Positions 27,601 through 42,600 of a stretch of 64,000 bases of DNA are shown here, one piece after another. A program made the translations under genes and the position numbers. The notes beneath the pieces were generated by a model. The model searched no databases, was not told the origin of the DNA, and saw nothing but the letters and a program-made list of their open reading frames with translations. The first letter of the stretch is position 1. Each line of letters opens with the position of its first letter. The stretch is from Cinclus cinclus (Eukaryota > Chordata > Aves > Passeriformes > Cinclidae): positions 7,617,148-7,681,147 of the forward strand of contig NC_085067.1 in NCBI RefSeq assembly GCF_963662255.1, in the 5' to 3' direction.

Positions 27601-30600
27601 ATAAAAGTGTGCACAGGTACAGCTGCTTCCTTCAGCACTGTTCTGTTGGCAGCTAGCAGATGCAAAAAAATAATTAAAAGAAAAATTATACCTTCCTCCT
27701 ATGGTCACCACAGTCTAACAAGACACAGTGGTACAAATAAGAAGTTGCTATATTTTAAAGAGAGCGAAGAGGAGTCAATACACTCAGAGAGATCTGACAG
27801 TGCAGTTTTTCAGAGGGTAACTGCATGTTAAATACTAGGGTACACTGGCAGGTTTTCTGCCTCAGATAAAGGGTCTGTAGAGCATTTGTCCAGTCAAAGC
27901 AATGAACATGTAAAACAATACACAGGACCCCTGAGCCAGGCCTGGCTGATGGTATTAGGTATCAGCTCTGAATATTTCACTGGCATACAACAAATGGTGA
28001 GCATGCAGGGCTGGGGAAAACCTTGTGCTTTTCTTTCACAGAGGCCAACAGGCAGACCCTTGGGACACAGCAATCCATATTGACTGCTGCATCCACAATG
28101 ACTGCTGCTTTGGTCAACACAGAGAATCATTTCTCCCTGGGGTAACCACTTAGCATATCAGAAAGGCCAATCAGTCTTAACATTTTGCTAAAAAAAAAAA
28201 AGTCAATATATTATTAGCCTAAATTCTTGGAAAATGAAAAGATGCCATAATTAAGTGAGCCATGAGGTCACAAGATAAATCAGCAGCAGAACAAAGATTA
28301 GCACCCATGAGCTCTGATGCTTTTTTTGCTCTTCCTGTAATGCCCAGTTACAGGAGTGAAATACTGGGGAATACTGGTACCACAGGACATACTGAAACCA
28401 GAGGAGGAAAGATCAGGAATGGACTTTGTGCAATGCAACCAAGCCTCCCTTTCCTACATTAAAAATCATAATCAGAAAATATGCCCATTTTCATTCTTCT
28501 CTCCCCAGTTAATGATACAGTCACAATTTTTTAAAATAATCTAAAACAATTTGGTTTCTTAATGTGACCCTGTTTATTTTGGAGCATTTTTACTTTGCTT
28601 TTGCAAGTCTCACTCTAAACATCAGAGCAAGAAATGTTCTTTTGTTAAGAAATCAAAGCAAAGACACTTGCAGGACATCCCAGTATCTGAGGCTCAAAGA
28701 AACATGACCAAGAAACCTCTCAGGAGTCATCTGGGACACTCTCCTTTCCCTCAACTCTGGCTTTCCTCTTGAAAAAAAAAACCCAAACCAACCCACCCCC
28801 AAAGCTTTAATTTTGTCCATTTCTATTTAACTTTATTTATTATTTATATATTGTAGTATTGAACACCAAGAGGCTCCACTGACACCTCAAGTTACTCATT
28901 GGTAAGACCAAGAACAAGACCAAAACTGTCCCAGTTGCCTCCTCATCCTCACTGCTCCTCCCAGTACTTTCCAAGCCAGTTGTCTCCTCTGCACAACAAA
29001 ACCCTCAATTCAGAAGAGACTCACAATAGGATTTTCTTGAGGCAATTCAGAAGGCAGCTACAGCATAATGCAGCCTATTTAAGGAGACTTTGCTGAAGTC
29101 TAATTTAATAATTTAGGAGATTTAAGAGCAGCACATGTTTAAAAAAAGCCCATGTTGCCTAGGCACTGTGTGCTTTTAGCTGCTGCCCCTGATACCAGGC
29201 TTGATGTTGCAAAAACAAAGGTTTTCATCTTTTGAGAACATTTATCAGCAAATAATGAGAAATTAGAATTCCAAAACAGCAACCACTGAAGTTCAGCTTT
29301 CATGCATTATAAAAAAAAAGTACTTGCACGTCAGGAAAATTGTTAGCTTGGAATATTGAAATAAAAACCATTGCTAAGTAAAAAAAAAAAAAAAAATTGG
29401 AAACTGTACTGGGTTGAATTTTGAAGATTCATTCTTTTGGATGTTCACCAACAGACCTCTTTTCATTCTGCAGAATCCACTGGGAGAGACATGATGACAG
29501 AACAGAGGGCACAGTGCCCTTGGGAAGAGGGACAGGGCTGGAAACCCTGTTCTGTGTGGAGGTTGCTGAGAAATCCTGCAGAGCTACCTGAACTCCCTTC
29601 TTGTGCTTCAGCTTTTGCAGAGTGGCATTTTAATATCCCACACCCCCAAGCTACAACAAAAATGGACCTGCCACTTCATACACAAACACCTGGGGACATC
29701 CTTGTCAGTGAGCAGAGCTCAGATTAGTATTTCATTTTGTGCTGTAGAAACCCTAATCTTTTTTTTTGCTTGCCAACAAAACACCCTTCCAACACACCTC
29801 CTAGTACTCCCACACCAAGATCTCATAGCTCACTGTAAAGAGAACATAAATCATTCCCCAGAACTTCAACAGGATTCTATCCTGATATTTTTTTTTTTAA
29901 TTTTGCAACATTAATGTATCTTGAGATGATTGAGAGTCACTAATTTTATCCCACCACGGCCATTTCTTCCTATCCTGTGTCTGTTATGCCATTATTAAAT
30001 ACATGGCAATGACCTTGTCTCTGAGCAAACTTTTCCCATTTGCTCTACAGAAACACCTACTCCTCAAACTGTTGGAGGGGCTGTGCTTGGGAGGCTGAGC
30101 ACAACACACTTGGGTGGTTCAATCTCTTTTTAAAAACTATCAACTTTTCATGTGTCAGATGGCAAGTTTAATTTAGTAGGCTAAGAAATTACTGAGAGTT
30201 AGAAAATCACTGCAATATGGTTTAAATCTAACTCTGAAAGCCCATCCTACACACAGGGCTGTTACTGCTCTGAAGTACTTCCCTCCTTGGACAGCTCTTA
30301 CCAGCAGCTGTGAATATAGCAAGAATTAAAGTTTATGTGACCTTTTCATTTTCTGACTTCTTCCCAGCAACAGACTAGAATGTTTCCTCCATTACTGAGG
30401 ATTTGCTACATGATCATCAACACAATCAGCTGAACAGCAGTGAGCAGAATAAATACAGCCTAGATCTCCAGAATTACAATAAAGAGGCAAACAGAAGCTT
30501 TTTCATGTTCTGCTTGTGCTATACTGAGCATGGTGGAATATAAAGATAACAGGGCTGTGTCTCTGTGCCAGTCAATTAATGCCTGTTATCTCTTATGGAC

Positions 30601-33600
30601 TTGTCTGTAGGCAATGCAGGCAACTGTCTGCTAGACACTTCTGGCAAAAGACAGAGAGGCCATTAGAATGCACAAAGAAGTACAACAACAAAAAAAAAAC
30701 CTCTCCATGAAGGAAAAATAAGCAAACATAAACAGCTCTCAACATGCATGATGCTGCCAAGAGATCCTGCAGGTTCAGTGACAGGGGTCCTACATTAAAC
30801 TGAAACACACCACAAGCACACCAAGATCTCAATGCAAACACAAGTGAAAACTCATGCCATGGGATTTTGGGCACTCAGCTTTAAATGCAGTCAGGAGGAC
30901 CAGAAAAATTTAAACAGACCTTTTTAAATTTTCAACCATCTTACACAAGTAAGAGAGAAACATGGCTCAGAAAGCAGTTCCTCCGGGAGACACGTTTTGC
31001 TGTGGCATCAGACACCTTTCCAAAGAACATCAGACTATTTATAGATGCTGTCAATGTCCTCCTGCTCACCAAAGGAAAATGTTTTTTTCTGTGCAATCCC
31101 AGTGCAGGAAACACTCTCAAAAATGAAAGGTTGGGATGCAACAATCCACATGCACAACCATCCTAAAGATCTGGGAACTAAAAATCTCCACATAAAAATG
31201 TAGGGCACTCTGGCTCTGACCCAGCAAAGCATATAAGCATTCAACTGCTTTCCCTTCAACTTCAATAGACAGTTTACACATCTAGAGCCAGTTCATGTCA
31301 CAGGGCTTTGCTGGCTTGTGATGAAATAGATCCAAAATGCCCATGAGCCCACCCATAGTTCAGCTTCACCTTGCAAAACACAAACTCTTCTTGACCATCA
31401 CCTTACACAAAACAGAAACAGGAACAGGACACAGACTGGAGCCAAAGCATGTCTGTTTGACATAGATTTTCCAGCTGCAAATGATTTCTTTTTATTGAGG
31501 AGAGGGCACATACTGAACCAAGGAAGATGAAAAGGATGGATTCGACAGGCAACAGCCTCTCCAGCACTGCATCCCTTGGATCTCACTGCCTGTGGACAAT
31601 TCACCTCCTGAAGGTCTGTCCACCAGTGACACCTCTACAGAGCACACAGGCACAGGGTGTCTGACCTGTGCCAAGGGACAGAGGATGCTCTGAAGGAAGG
31701 GAGCCTTTCACTCATGGCCTATTGCTCAGCTCCCAGCACCTGCCTGCCCAATGCTCATTCCTGATGCAAAGGAGGTAGAGCTGAACTGATGCTGCTTCTT
31801 ATCTGGGGAAGCTTATTTTGCTTCATTTTTAGTAACAGCTTATGCAAAATGTTCTATAACAAGGTCTTCCTCTACTACCTGCTGGAAGCTATCTGTGAGC
31901 ACGCAGGCAGGGCATGGTTCATTAGTGTGGGCATCTATTCATCTCCCACAGCATGAAGTGAAATATTCCCAAACACTCACACAGAGGGGTGCTGGCTTCT
32001 GAGGCTTTGCAGCACTTTTACTGTTCTTGCTGCATTAAAGTTTAATTAATTTTTAGCTTAGATATTTACATAGAATATAAACTGTTCAGAAGGACAACTG
32101 TCAACCAGCCAAGACCTCTTTGGCAGGACTTTGGGATCAGGTTTTACTCTTCTCGTGATGGCAGCTCTGGCACAGACCTGCTTCAGTTCTGTAAAATTAT
32201 GTCTGTGTATGTTTGATCCCTTCGGGGAGATTGCCAAAGCACCAAGATTAATTAGCAACTTACCTAAAATACACTCTCTATTAGATAGATCTTAAAAGGC
32301 TCCTTGTTACAGACAGCTTTATAAAAACACATTCTGAAATACTGATGAATCTGTATGACATAAGATGACATTTTGAACTCTGTCTCAGTGCCCATTCTCA
32401 TTTCCACACTAAGTAAAATTACTTTTATTAGTTTCATGACAGCTCTGCACTTACATCAGCTCTGCAGAGTTCTGTCCAAATCACAGAAAATAAACTCACT
32501 TGATGGACAAATACAGCCTCATTATGCTTCCAGCTACTGCAACATCCTCAATCAATATAGCTTTGAATGTTAATAAGAAGGCAAGAATGTATTTAAATTG
32601 ATGTGCGACCACAGTGCAAAAGTAATTGCAGAGGCTCTTAGCAATTGTGCTGAATGGGTACTCTCCCAGTGCCTTTCCCAAAGGAAGAAAACAGCATGTG
32701 TCTCGGTTTAAGAGACAGGTGTCTGCTAGGGAAGGCAGGAGCCTCCCTTGGATTGGAGAATGTAAACCCCCTCCCTGTGAATTATTATAATTTTGAAATT
32801 AAGGGGCTCTCAGGTAAAGATACAAGGATAGGAATAACAGTTCTTTACCAGCATGTATAACCAGGCAAACAATAACAACAACAACAATGGAATTAACAAC
32901 AAACAGCCCCAGGGACCCCGTGCCAGCCCAGAGGGGACAGCAGGGAGGAGAGGATTTGCCTCCCACAGCCCCGGGACACTCGGTCCCGGTGCCCTGCAGG
33001 ACTCTGAGCAGCACCGAGCTGGAAGGGCAGGAATGAGCAGGAATCCCGGGCTGGGGGAGGAGATGGAGCAGAAACTCGGGGCAGTGCCTGAACTGCGGTC
33101 CCGGCAGGGCAGGGGCTGGGGCTGCAGAGCAGAGAAACCAGAGCAGGGTGGAGGAGCAGCAGGGATGGGGCAGGGCAGGGATGGGGATCAGGGGTCCAGC
33201 AGGGATGGGGGATCAGGACAGGGATGGGGGATCAGGGCAGGGATGGGGGATCAGGGGTCCAGCAGGGATGGGGGATCAGGGGTCCAGCAGGGATGGGGAT
33301 CAGGGTTCCCTGAACATGAGCACACGGGGACAGGGCCCTCCTTACATGAGGTAGGGGTTAATAAGGTCCCAGTCAGTGGCTGCTCTCACAAGGAGAGGCT
33401 CACCCCACAGAAGAAGAAGATGAAGAAGATGACAAAGAAGATGATGAAGAAGACCACAAAAACAATGAAGACAAAGAAGACAAAGAAGAAAAGTGTCCCT
33501 GAAGCTGCAGAGTGAGAGCCAGCAGCTGCCCCAGCACTCCTTTTCCTGCCCAAAATCCCACATCCCTCAGAAATGCCCCAGATAAGAGAAAATGCAACCA

Positions 33601-36600
33601 GAGGCCTTCCTTCTCCCTGAGTTTGGGCACTTCTTTGTTTTCTTCAGTACTCATTAATGCCCAGTAGTCAGTGTTTCTTAGCAGCTTATAGGAAAAATTC
33701 TATAGGCAAGAAGAACAAAAGAAAAGAAACCTAACCCCCAACAATATTAAACCATTTCTCTAAATCCATGGAAAAAGTTTCAGACTAGAAGAGGTTTTAA
33801 GCATCTGCCAGGAGCAAGATGGAGACAACACCTTACTCCTGGCAGTAGCATGGCTTCATTTATTAGTGCTCATTTCCAAACTGGTTCCAATACTGCTGGC
33901 CAACAGACTTTTTCTCAGGGAAAAGCACAGCTGTTCCAGGCCAAGCTTCCAGAGAGACTTCAGCCTGTCTCCAGCTGGGAGCTGGCAGGTGCCCTTGCCT
34001 GCAGGAGCCTGCATCAGCAGCACACCTGGGTACTGCAATGCAGCAAGCCACACGTTTTCCCTCTTCACCTGATCATCATGGTCAAAGAGAGTTTTTAGGG
34101 TAGAAACATGAGTTCATGGACCCTTCCAGTCCTCATATATGGGAATGGGGGGGATACTGCAGTCTCACCACAATTATCAGTGCAGCACTGAGGGGTCTGT
34201 GCTGCAACAGCATCAGCCCAGGGACAGCCCAGGATTGCACAATTACAGAATTAGAAGTTACTGAAGTTCTGCTCATCAGACCAATACAGCTAAAAATAAA
34301 CCAGGAAGACATTCCTCACCTAAGGCTCAGGAGGGTTCTGGTATGTAGCTGAGTCATGCAATAATCATTAAATTAAACACATCTTGATCCCTGGTTTATG
34401 CTCCATCAGCGGGAACTGAAAAACTAAGCTTTTGTGCATACTGAAAAAGCAATGTTACACCCACTGAAACAGACACAAGGAAGTAATTTGAAGGTCAAGG
34501 TCTCCTGGAAAGCGACTGCAGCAGTAAGAATGAATTGTCCTAAGAAAGGAGGAAGTGAGGACTAGCTCACACTCGTTTTTCTCCTCCAAACAGAATTTGA
34601 GAGAACATGTTTAGAGCTTATGGAAGAGATCAGGCTGAGAGGAACATCCTTCATCCATGAAACAGCACGAGTCTCCCCCATCCTATCAGCACTACACACA
34701 TTCTACTGGCTAACTGCACTGCCAGTGAGATCACCTGTGCCAGACACTTCTCACAATTCACTAGCACCAGGACAACTCAAAGGGATAATGCAAGCCCCAT
34801 TTGTGATGGCTTGTCATTTTCCCATACCAGTTATCACTGGGGTCTCTTTGCCCAGCTGTCACTTGTACCTGAGTACCGCTGTGTGACAGGTATGTGCCTG
34901 GTTACTGCACTCCAGGAATGCCAACTACACTTCACTCTGGTGTAAGCACCTTGTCTGTAAGGAAAAGTTCTCAGATCTGCCTGGATGTACCAAAAGATTG
35001 TGATGTGGGCACTGGCCCCATTCTCCTACCACTGAAGACATTTCCGCAAGGACAAGGTCACAGTGTGACTGATTCTTAGGACCTCAGTCTGCAGAACTGC
35101 ATTCAACAACTTAGATTAGACTGCACTACAAAGTCATTCTTTACCTCTTTCTTCCTATTTTTTACTTAACTTGTAGCATTTCTCCCACACTAAAAGTCCT
35201 CTTGGAAAGCTTCACAGTTGCTGCTTGCAATCAAATGATTTTGTATAGTTTCTAGTCACTTCTTTCTGCAGAGAACACTGCTGGCAGGGATGAGGCAGGC
35301 CATATTCTGAGAAGACAGTACAGCCTTAAGTTATATGTTGGTTCAACATACATACACGATGGCAAGGATCAACAAAAGTTTGTGAAAGGGATCCCAGCTA
35401 CTATGCTAGAAAAAAAGCAAAACAAAACCAAATCAAACAAACAAACAAAAAAAAAACAAAAAACAAAAAAAACCACAAAACATTACAAACCCCACCAGAT
35501 TTCTCAGTTCAATAAATGAGTTACAACCAAACACTCGTATGCTGATTTTTTTTTTTAAAGCCTAAAGCATTTAAACTTTCACACAGGCATGTTTGGGACT
35601 TCAACTTCCCACTTAAAGAAAGGCAGAGTTTGAGAACAGGCCAGCCAGTATCACTGAGCATTGAGAGCACCAGCTGACACAGGCACAATGCATTTGAACT
35701 AGCAGAGCACAAGTCATAGGGTTCTGCAGCCAGTGTGGTCTCACAACTGGTGACAAGTCCAGCTGAGAAGCATGACCAGCCTGGAACAAGGTGGTTTTGC
35801 AGATCCACTGTCACACACATCTTGTATCTTTCTGATGAATTCAGGGTGGGACAACAGCCCCCCTTCCCTGGTCAAGACATCCCTTGCCTTTTTTCCCCCA
35901 CTCACAAATAACACCAGTCTATCCACCTCTTTCCTTATCCAGGGAAACTGCTGCACTACCATCCCCTGCAGGTATCTGTACCCCAGTAGGAACATCAGAG
36001 GAGCAGAACATGGCCACAGGTACTTCAGTCTCAGTAAGACCACTGCAAATTCACCTTTCCAGTTTAAAACTTGTTATACAGGTTGAGATTACTGCTAAGA
36101 AAAGCTACCAAACCAATCACTGTGAGAACACTTACAACTGCCTTGAGAGCCCTCACCCTCCCCCAAAGTGTTGTTTTATCTTAAAAATTACTTCAACATG
36201 GAGCTGAACAACCTCACTGCTCCTTTAGGCATATAGGAACAGTGTCAGAGGAAAAGGGCTGACAGTGTCAGTCACACTATCTAAAGTTTTGAAGCCTCCT
36301 TTTCTTTTCCTAAATTCCACATCAAAATGCAACCTTTGAATATCTCCAAAACACCTTTCTCTACAGCAAACACCCAGGCCAAAGAAAAGTACCTCCCAGA
36401 AAGACATGTAACACCCATCCAATATCTACAAACACTTCTGTCTGTAAAGACACAGCACTGCTGCTGAGGGTTTGCTGTTCTCCAGGTTTTAGAGGTGACC
36501 AACTGAGGGAGACAGGATGCACAGAAAGGCAGCAGCAGTGCAAGACCCAGTTGCCTGGGTCATCAGCTACAGCCAACAGTCCACATATAATCTCTCCTTT

Positions 36601-39600
36601 ACAATATTCTTGTACTGACTTCACAGAAGCCATAATTTCATGTTAATGAGCACTGCCTCTGATTAAATAAATCACAGCTTTCACCCAGACATTCCTGTCC
36701 CTGAACAGATTGCACTTGTGCTCTGAATAAGTGAATTGACTGAAGTTAACTTTAGCATGGCAAAAGGAGGAAAAAAGGCTTGTGTGCAAGGGCAAGGTAA
36801 GTTTTCAGCCAAATCCTCCTCATGTCCCATTTTGTGATGTAAATGCACGAACACCTGGGCAGCAGGCAGACAAGAAGGGCCCCAGGACAAATGGCTGGGG
36901 CTGGAGAGGCCAGACTGCTCCTCTCCAAGCCAGTGCCAGCTGAGCAGTATCTGAATGGCTCCTGTATTTCCTACAGGATCATCTCTGCTATCACTGCTCA
37001 GAAATGGAGTTTGACAGACCTGCAGCAGCCCACAACAGCACACACAGACTTCAGGTTTGCTGTTTCTTGACCAGACCCCAGGCAGGTCCATGCCTTGCTG
37101 TATACTCTGTTCTGCAAACCACCTCAGCCAGGCTGGGCCAGGGTAATCACTTAATGATCAAGTTTAACTTTACACTAGAGGTACCAGCAAGAGCAGAGCT
37201 TCTTGAAGTAAGAGCTAGGCACGTAGGCCAGTGGCCACAAGATCTTGCTTAAAGGCCCTAAAAACATAGGGACCAGTCTGGCTGACAGATGTGGAACAGA
37301 CCCCCTGCCTCCACTGTTCTCACAAACTTCCCAGGTAACAGGGTGAGGAGGAAGGAACAGCTCCATCACATCCTCTTCACTAGTAACTTTTCTTTTTAAA
37401 GAAAACTGGAAAAGTTTTTATTTTTTCTTTTTTAAAGAAAAACTTTTCTTTTAAAGATCAACCTGAAGGTGCATCTTCTTCTCCCCCAGGCTGGCTGGCA
37501 CAGTGGCCAGCAGCCCTGCTGGGCCACAGCCCCAGGGTTCATTAAAAGGCCAGTACAAGACACCTGCCCAGAGCTGAGCCTCCACCTTCCTGTGCAGAGT
37601 ATGGCTCTTCCCACCTGGTGTGGCCGTGAGGACACCCTGCTTAAGTAATCTGCAGAGCCAAGAAGTCAGAATCCCAGTGGGATTAGCTGTCCCTACAGAT
37701 GCAGCAGCCATATCCAGAACAATCACCACTAACAAGAGGAGTGTGAGAACAGAAATTAAGCCTGCAGTCCCTGGGACTAAGCTATTTTAATGATTAGAAG
37801 CCAGTATTCAGGGCTAAAAGTGGAAGACCTCCCCATTTGCCTCTCAATCATCAGGGCTGGCCAAATTCAAAGTATCTTCAGAGTATCATGAGACCTTTGA
37901 TGTTTTCAGAACTCTTGAGTTAGTACAGCCCTTTGGAAGCTGAGTCCTTCAACCTCATTTTCCCAGAGGATGCCAGGGAGAAGTCATGCCCCTGCTTTAC
38001 CCACATCACTTTGCCACATATACCCACCTGGCTTGACTTCCACCCTACCCACTAGGATACCAAAACACATTTACATTGAGCATCAGTGAGAAAATTTAAT
38101 TGAAGATCTGACAAACTGGACATTTGATGCTTGGAGAGCAAAATTCCTGAGAAGGAAGCACTGCGTAAAAAATGCAAAGCTGCAACTCCAAGCTCCACAG
38201 GCTTTCCAGAGCTCACTCTCCATGTGCCTTTGTTTGAACAGCAGTGTATCCATGTTCTGTACCCAGCTCCCACACACTCCACATGTCCTCCCCTACTCCT
38301 CCCCCCCACAGGCAAACACGCTCTGCAAACAAAGCTCCAGCAGCTTTGTGGAAGCCCTGATAGAAGGAGAATGCTATTCCCTGTGGAGAAGCAAAGATAC
38401 CCACATAATGGAGCTGTCTGCTTGGGATGCTGTTCTGGTCTCCTGAGGATGGGATCAAGTATGTGCCTTACAATTAATTTGTTATTTGTGTAACATATCC
38501 TTATTACCATCTATTACCATCCACTGAAATTATTAAGAGCTCAATTACTTTCTTTTTTTTTTTTTGTATGGTTGGTTTTTTTTTGTCTGGTTGGTTGGTT
38601 TTTTTTGGTCTTCTTTAAATCAAAGCCATTCCTCTTAGGTAGAACAGTCTGAACTGCAATTTACACTGACACTGTAAAGCAGCCCTACTGCAAACACATA
38701 CCTACCCCTTCGCATTCCCTCCAAAGATCAGAAACAATAAAACTATTGTAATAAAACTAAAAAAGCTATTTATGAAACAGAAAGATCAATCTAGGATGCA
38801 CTTCTGCAGGGGACAGACACAGGGTACAGCTGGGGGGTGGGAAAGTTTGAGACAGTGCTACTGGCCTAGAGGGGTTTTGGTTATTAACTGTGAAAGGCCC
38901 CCCCCACTGCAGTGAAAATCCAGACAGGCCTCATACCCCTGCTCCAGCAACAATGAGCTGTGCACTCACCCTGCAATGTTTTATTGATAAGGCTCCACTA
39001 ATTTTGTGTTAGTCAGGCACGGGCAACCAACCATCAAAAATCAGATCTGTGGTACAGGTATTCTTAAATCTAAATACAGCAGCACACAGACTATAAAATG
39101 CAGGACAGCTAACAAGGCACCGAACAGACTCAAGAACCTGACCTCAAGGAAGCATGAGGAGGCAGGGACTACAGCATATCCATTAATACCAAGGAACATC
39201 TTACCAAGAAGGAAGTAATCAAGGAATAAACAACTGGAGTCAATCCCTACCACAATCAACCCTGAAAGCTGCAGGCAGTTTTTAAAGGAGATGCTACCAA
39301 AGAACCCTCATAACTGTGGACATGTTGTGTGGCACTTCCACAACTTCACACACCTGAAGCACCAAGGCAGTATTTGCAAAAGCTCTGCCCCCCTAGAAGC
39401 CACTTCCGAAACTGGGCAGCCCCCAAAACATATTATAAACATATTAAAAATCATCTGAGCTGCCAAGTTTAAGTGACTTCTCTGACTGACTGTTATACAG
39501 CTTTGTTTGTTTACTTTCATTCTTACCTGCTGATGTTGCCTGGCTGCTGCTGTGATAAACTCAACAAGAGTATATACTAATGGCTTACACATGATCTGTA

Positions 39601-42600
39601 ACAAAGAAAGACACAGTCTCTTATTAGTGGTTTGCTGACAGACAGGTTTGTTTTTCAAGCAAAACAGTCTATATTTTGCATACAGCCTTTTAAGTAAGAA
39701 GAAAATTACACAAGAAAAAGAAATGCCCAGAAATCAGCAACAGTTTATTTGAAAATTAACAGCTTTGTTCACACCAGCTCTGAGCGAAATCTTGATCACA
39801 ACAAAAAGCAGCAGTGAAACTCTTCACCTGGAAAAATCAGGCAAACATTTTTCACCCGTTATGTTCTGCCAAGTGAAAACTAAAGTCTACATCCAGCTGA
39901 CACTTTCTGTAGTGTCAATTCACTTTGTGCAGAGCCCCAGTCCCAGGCAAAGAAGAACATGCCGAGTTGTAGCCAAGTGTGGGTTGCTCTCTCCTCCCAG
40001 GGAACAAATGACAGGACAAAAGGAAAGGGCCTAAAGTTGCACCACGGGGGGAGGTTTACATTAGGTATAAGGAAAAATCTCTTCACTGAAAGGGTTGTCA
40101 GGCACTGGCACAGGCTTCTCAGGGAAGTGGCTGAGTCACTACCCCTGGAAGTATTTATAAAGACATGTGGATGTGGTAATTTTAAAAGATTCTACAAGGA
40201 ACAGTCATAGGGAATCCAAAGGCTTTAGAAACCTGTAGATGGGATCTTAGGTTTGCTGTCCATCTGGGCAACATACAACCCTGTTCTCCCTCCATTTCTC
40301 AAACTAATGTACAAAGCATCATGGCTTGGTGTCCTAAGAAACCTGGCAAGCAGAGGAACTCTATCCTGGATGGAGTCCTCAGAGTCTGAAAACATCCTCC
40401 CCCAGTTACACAAGCCCACATCTCCTCCCACCCTCATGTCAGACATCAATTCTAAAAGGTTTTGAGAAAGGGCTTCTGGCAGCTGTCTCTAGCTTGCTCT
40501 GACCTAAAAACCCCTGAAGAATTGTATGACATTCAGTCCCATGGGCTATTTCTTAAAAACTGGCTGTCTTCATAGAGCAGACCAGCCCCAGGCATAGGTC
40601 AAGATTGCAGGAAATATCTCAAACATTTCAGACACTTGCACTCTCTGAATATCAGGCTTGGAGATTAGATTCCAATTAGACTTTACACTCCTCAGCCTTT
40701 TTGGAAGAAAACTGAGAAACTGAGCATGCAGTCGGAACAGAGCTGGACAGAGCTACATCAGTTGTTCAAACAAGGTGACCGGTTTTGCCACTGTGCAAAC
40801 CTTGCTCATCCATTTTGTTTGAATACTGGTAAAAATTAGAGTTTCTTAGGCTATGTTTTAAAGAGCAGCCTGCTGTTCACCTGATTTTTGCATGCAGTAT
40901 CCCAGTCCTAACCATAAGATCCTGGCCTCCTGCAGAGCTGCTATGAAAACTGAGTCTGAATTTTAGAGTCTGAGCAGGTAAAAATCCAAGGAAACCTCAC
41001 AGCAATTTCAAAAGTCTGCAATAAAGCAAAGAAGTTTCTCTCCCTACTTTCCTCAGAATTATAATCATACTTTGGAGCCAGCAGAAGACAACAGAGCACA
41101 CAGTCAGCAGCACTTACTGGGAAGCGTTTGAAGAGATCATGGAACATGGAGCATGTCAGGGGACTGTTCCGTTTACTGAGGAACTGGGTCAGTGCCTGCT
41201 GATAGACAACAGCCACCTTCTCCACATTCAAACAGCCTGGGTTCAAAAGCTGTAGGGAAGAAAACAGAACAAAAACACTTCCAGTGAAACACAACAATGA
41301 ATCACTAACAATGAATACATTAATTTTCATCACTTCTAAGAGGTTTTTCCAACAACTAGTCATGCTTGAGGTACGACACAGAACCATGAAGAAAAGCCAA
41401 GTGAGCCCCAAATATGCTTTCCCAGGCACTGATAGCCATATGACCTTGTCACTGAAGGGCAGCACAGCTTCCTAGTAGGACTACACACAGTCCACACAGT
41501 GTGGGGACTGTGCTCTAGGTTTGTGCCTGGCAGGAGTAGTACACAAGGTTCACAGAGCACTGCAAGCCCATCATGTAATAGTTGGGCTGTGCACATGGTG
41601 TTCTCAGCTGGAGAGCTACTTGTATCAGTAGATTTTAGTGTATGCACATATCTGTATCTACATACACTTAGCACCTATGTCCAGGACTCCTAGGTACTCA
41701 GCAGACAAGCCCTAGCACTGATCCGGATCCAGAAATCCCAAAACCATGTCCATGCTCCAATATCCCCCTCTGGTGGGGAACAAGAATCCCAGACACACAA
41801 CAACCAGCTGAGACCTGCTCAGGCTACATGGATCTAAACATACAGGAGAAACTGAAGAGCCAAGTGTGGAGCACTGCATCCCAACGTTCCTGGACTGTAC
41901 TCATATTGCCAGGGAAGCACTGCTCTTTGGGAAGAGTGAAAAATTAGGGCCCAGGAGGAAAAAGCTGTAATCTTCACAGCAGTGAACCTCTGCCCAAGGA
42001 ATTTTTCCACGGCCCCATGGAAATCGAAAGGCAAGTTAACGTGGTATCCCCTTCTCAGGTCAAACTTCCAGTGCACTGGATCTGAACACAGGCTAAAGTG
42101 GAACAAGGAAGATGGGTCTTGAAATATGACCTCAGTTTTTCTAATTAAGTGTCTCCATTTAGCACTTACTCGATACACACGTCTTCAGGGGAAATAATTG
42201 ATTTCTCCTTCCATGCATATATTTACTGAAAAAAAAAATTCTATAGTTTATCCATAAATTTGGCTACTGCATCGTAGTGTCTGCTCTAGTTCCACTTTCC
42301 TGCTTATAAAAAAGGTCCAAATTATGCTCACAAAGCACAGCTCACTGGAAACACACCACACACCTCTATCTCTTCCACACTGCAAAACCTCCCTGGCCTC
42401 AATACAATGTCAGCATTAGCAGCATCACATGAACTGAGTTGCCATTTCCCTCAAACCAGCAGTTCGTGTCAGCTGCTGGCTCTGTCCCTACCTGGCCAGA
42501 GCCAGAGCTCTGCTCCCATTGGAGTCAGAGGCTTCCCTGTGAAAGTGCACTAGGATGCTGTGAAGCATGCCTCACTCTAGCCTCAAAAGTCAAGTATCTT

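Larger units (their letters stand above)
32695..33600. mobile_element. Probable endogenous-retrovirus-derived (LTR-type) repeat
   Basis: Begins around TGTCTCGGTTTAAGAGACAGG and passes through AATTATTATAATTTTGAAAT, an AAC-rich stretch, a GC-rich segment, the G-rich minisatellite and an acidic-coding GAAGAAGAT tract. The opening 200 bp resemble a dispersed songbird LTR-type repeat I have seen before; family name and ends are uncertain. No gag, pol or env coding is intact. Confidence 0.5.
19694..39526 (-). other. MYBBP1A: MYBBP1A intron 23 (19.8 kb)
   Basis: More than ten times the typical intron of this gene. It holds CR1 fragments (19834-20150, 24303-24720), a TA tract (23212-23233), a retrovirus-like block with a G-rich minisatellite (32695-33600), A-rich (35409-35482) and T-rich (38549-38608) stretches. 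I recognise no nested gene. Confidence 0.88.

Noticed and set aside
32853..33515. 220-residue open frame in intron 23
   Set aside because: Low-complexity Asn, Gly and Lys runs from three simple repeats inside a retrovirus-like block; no domain visible.
34620..34886. Possible nested gene in intron 23 (88-residue frame)
   Set aside because: No recognisable domain, promoter, splice partner or polyadenylation signal linked to it.
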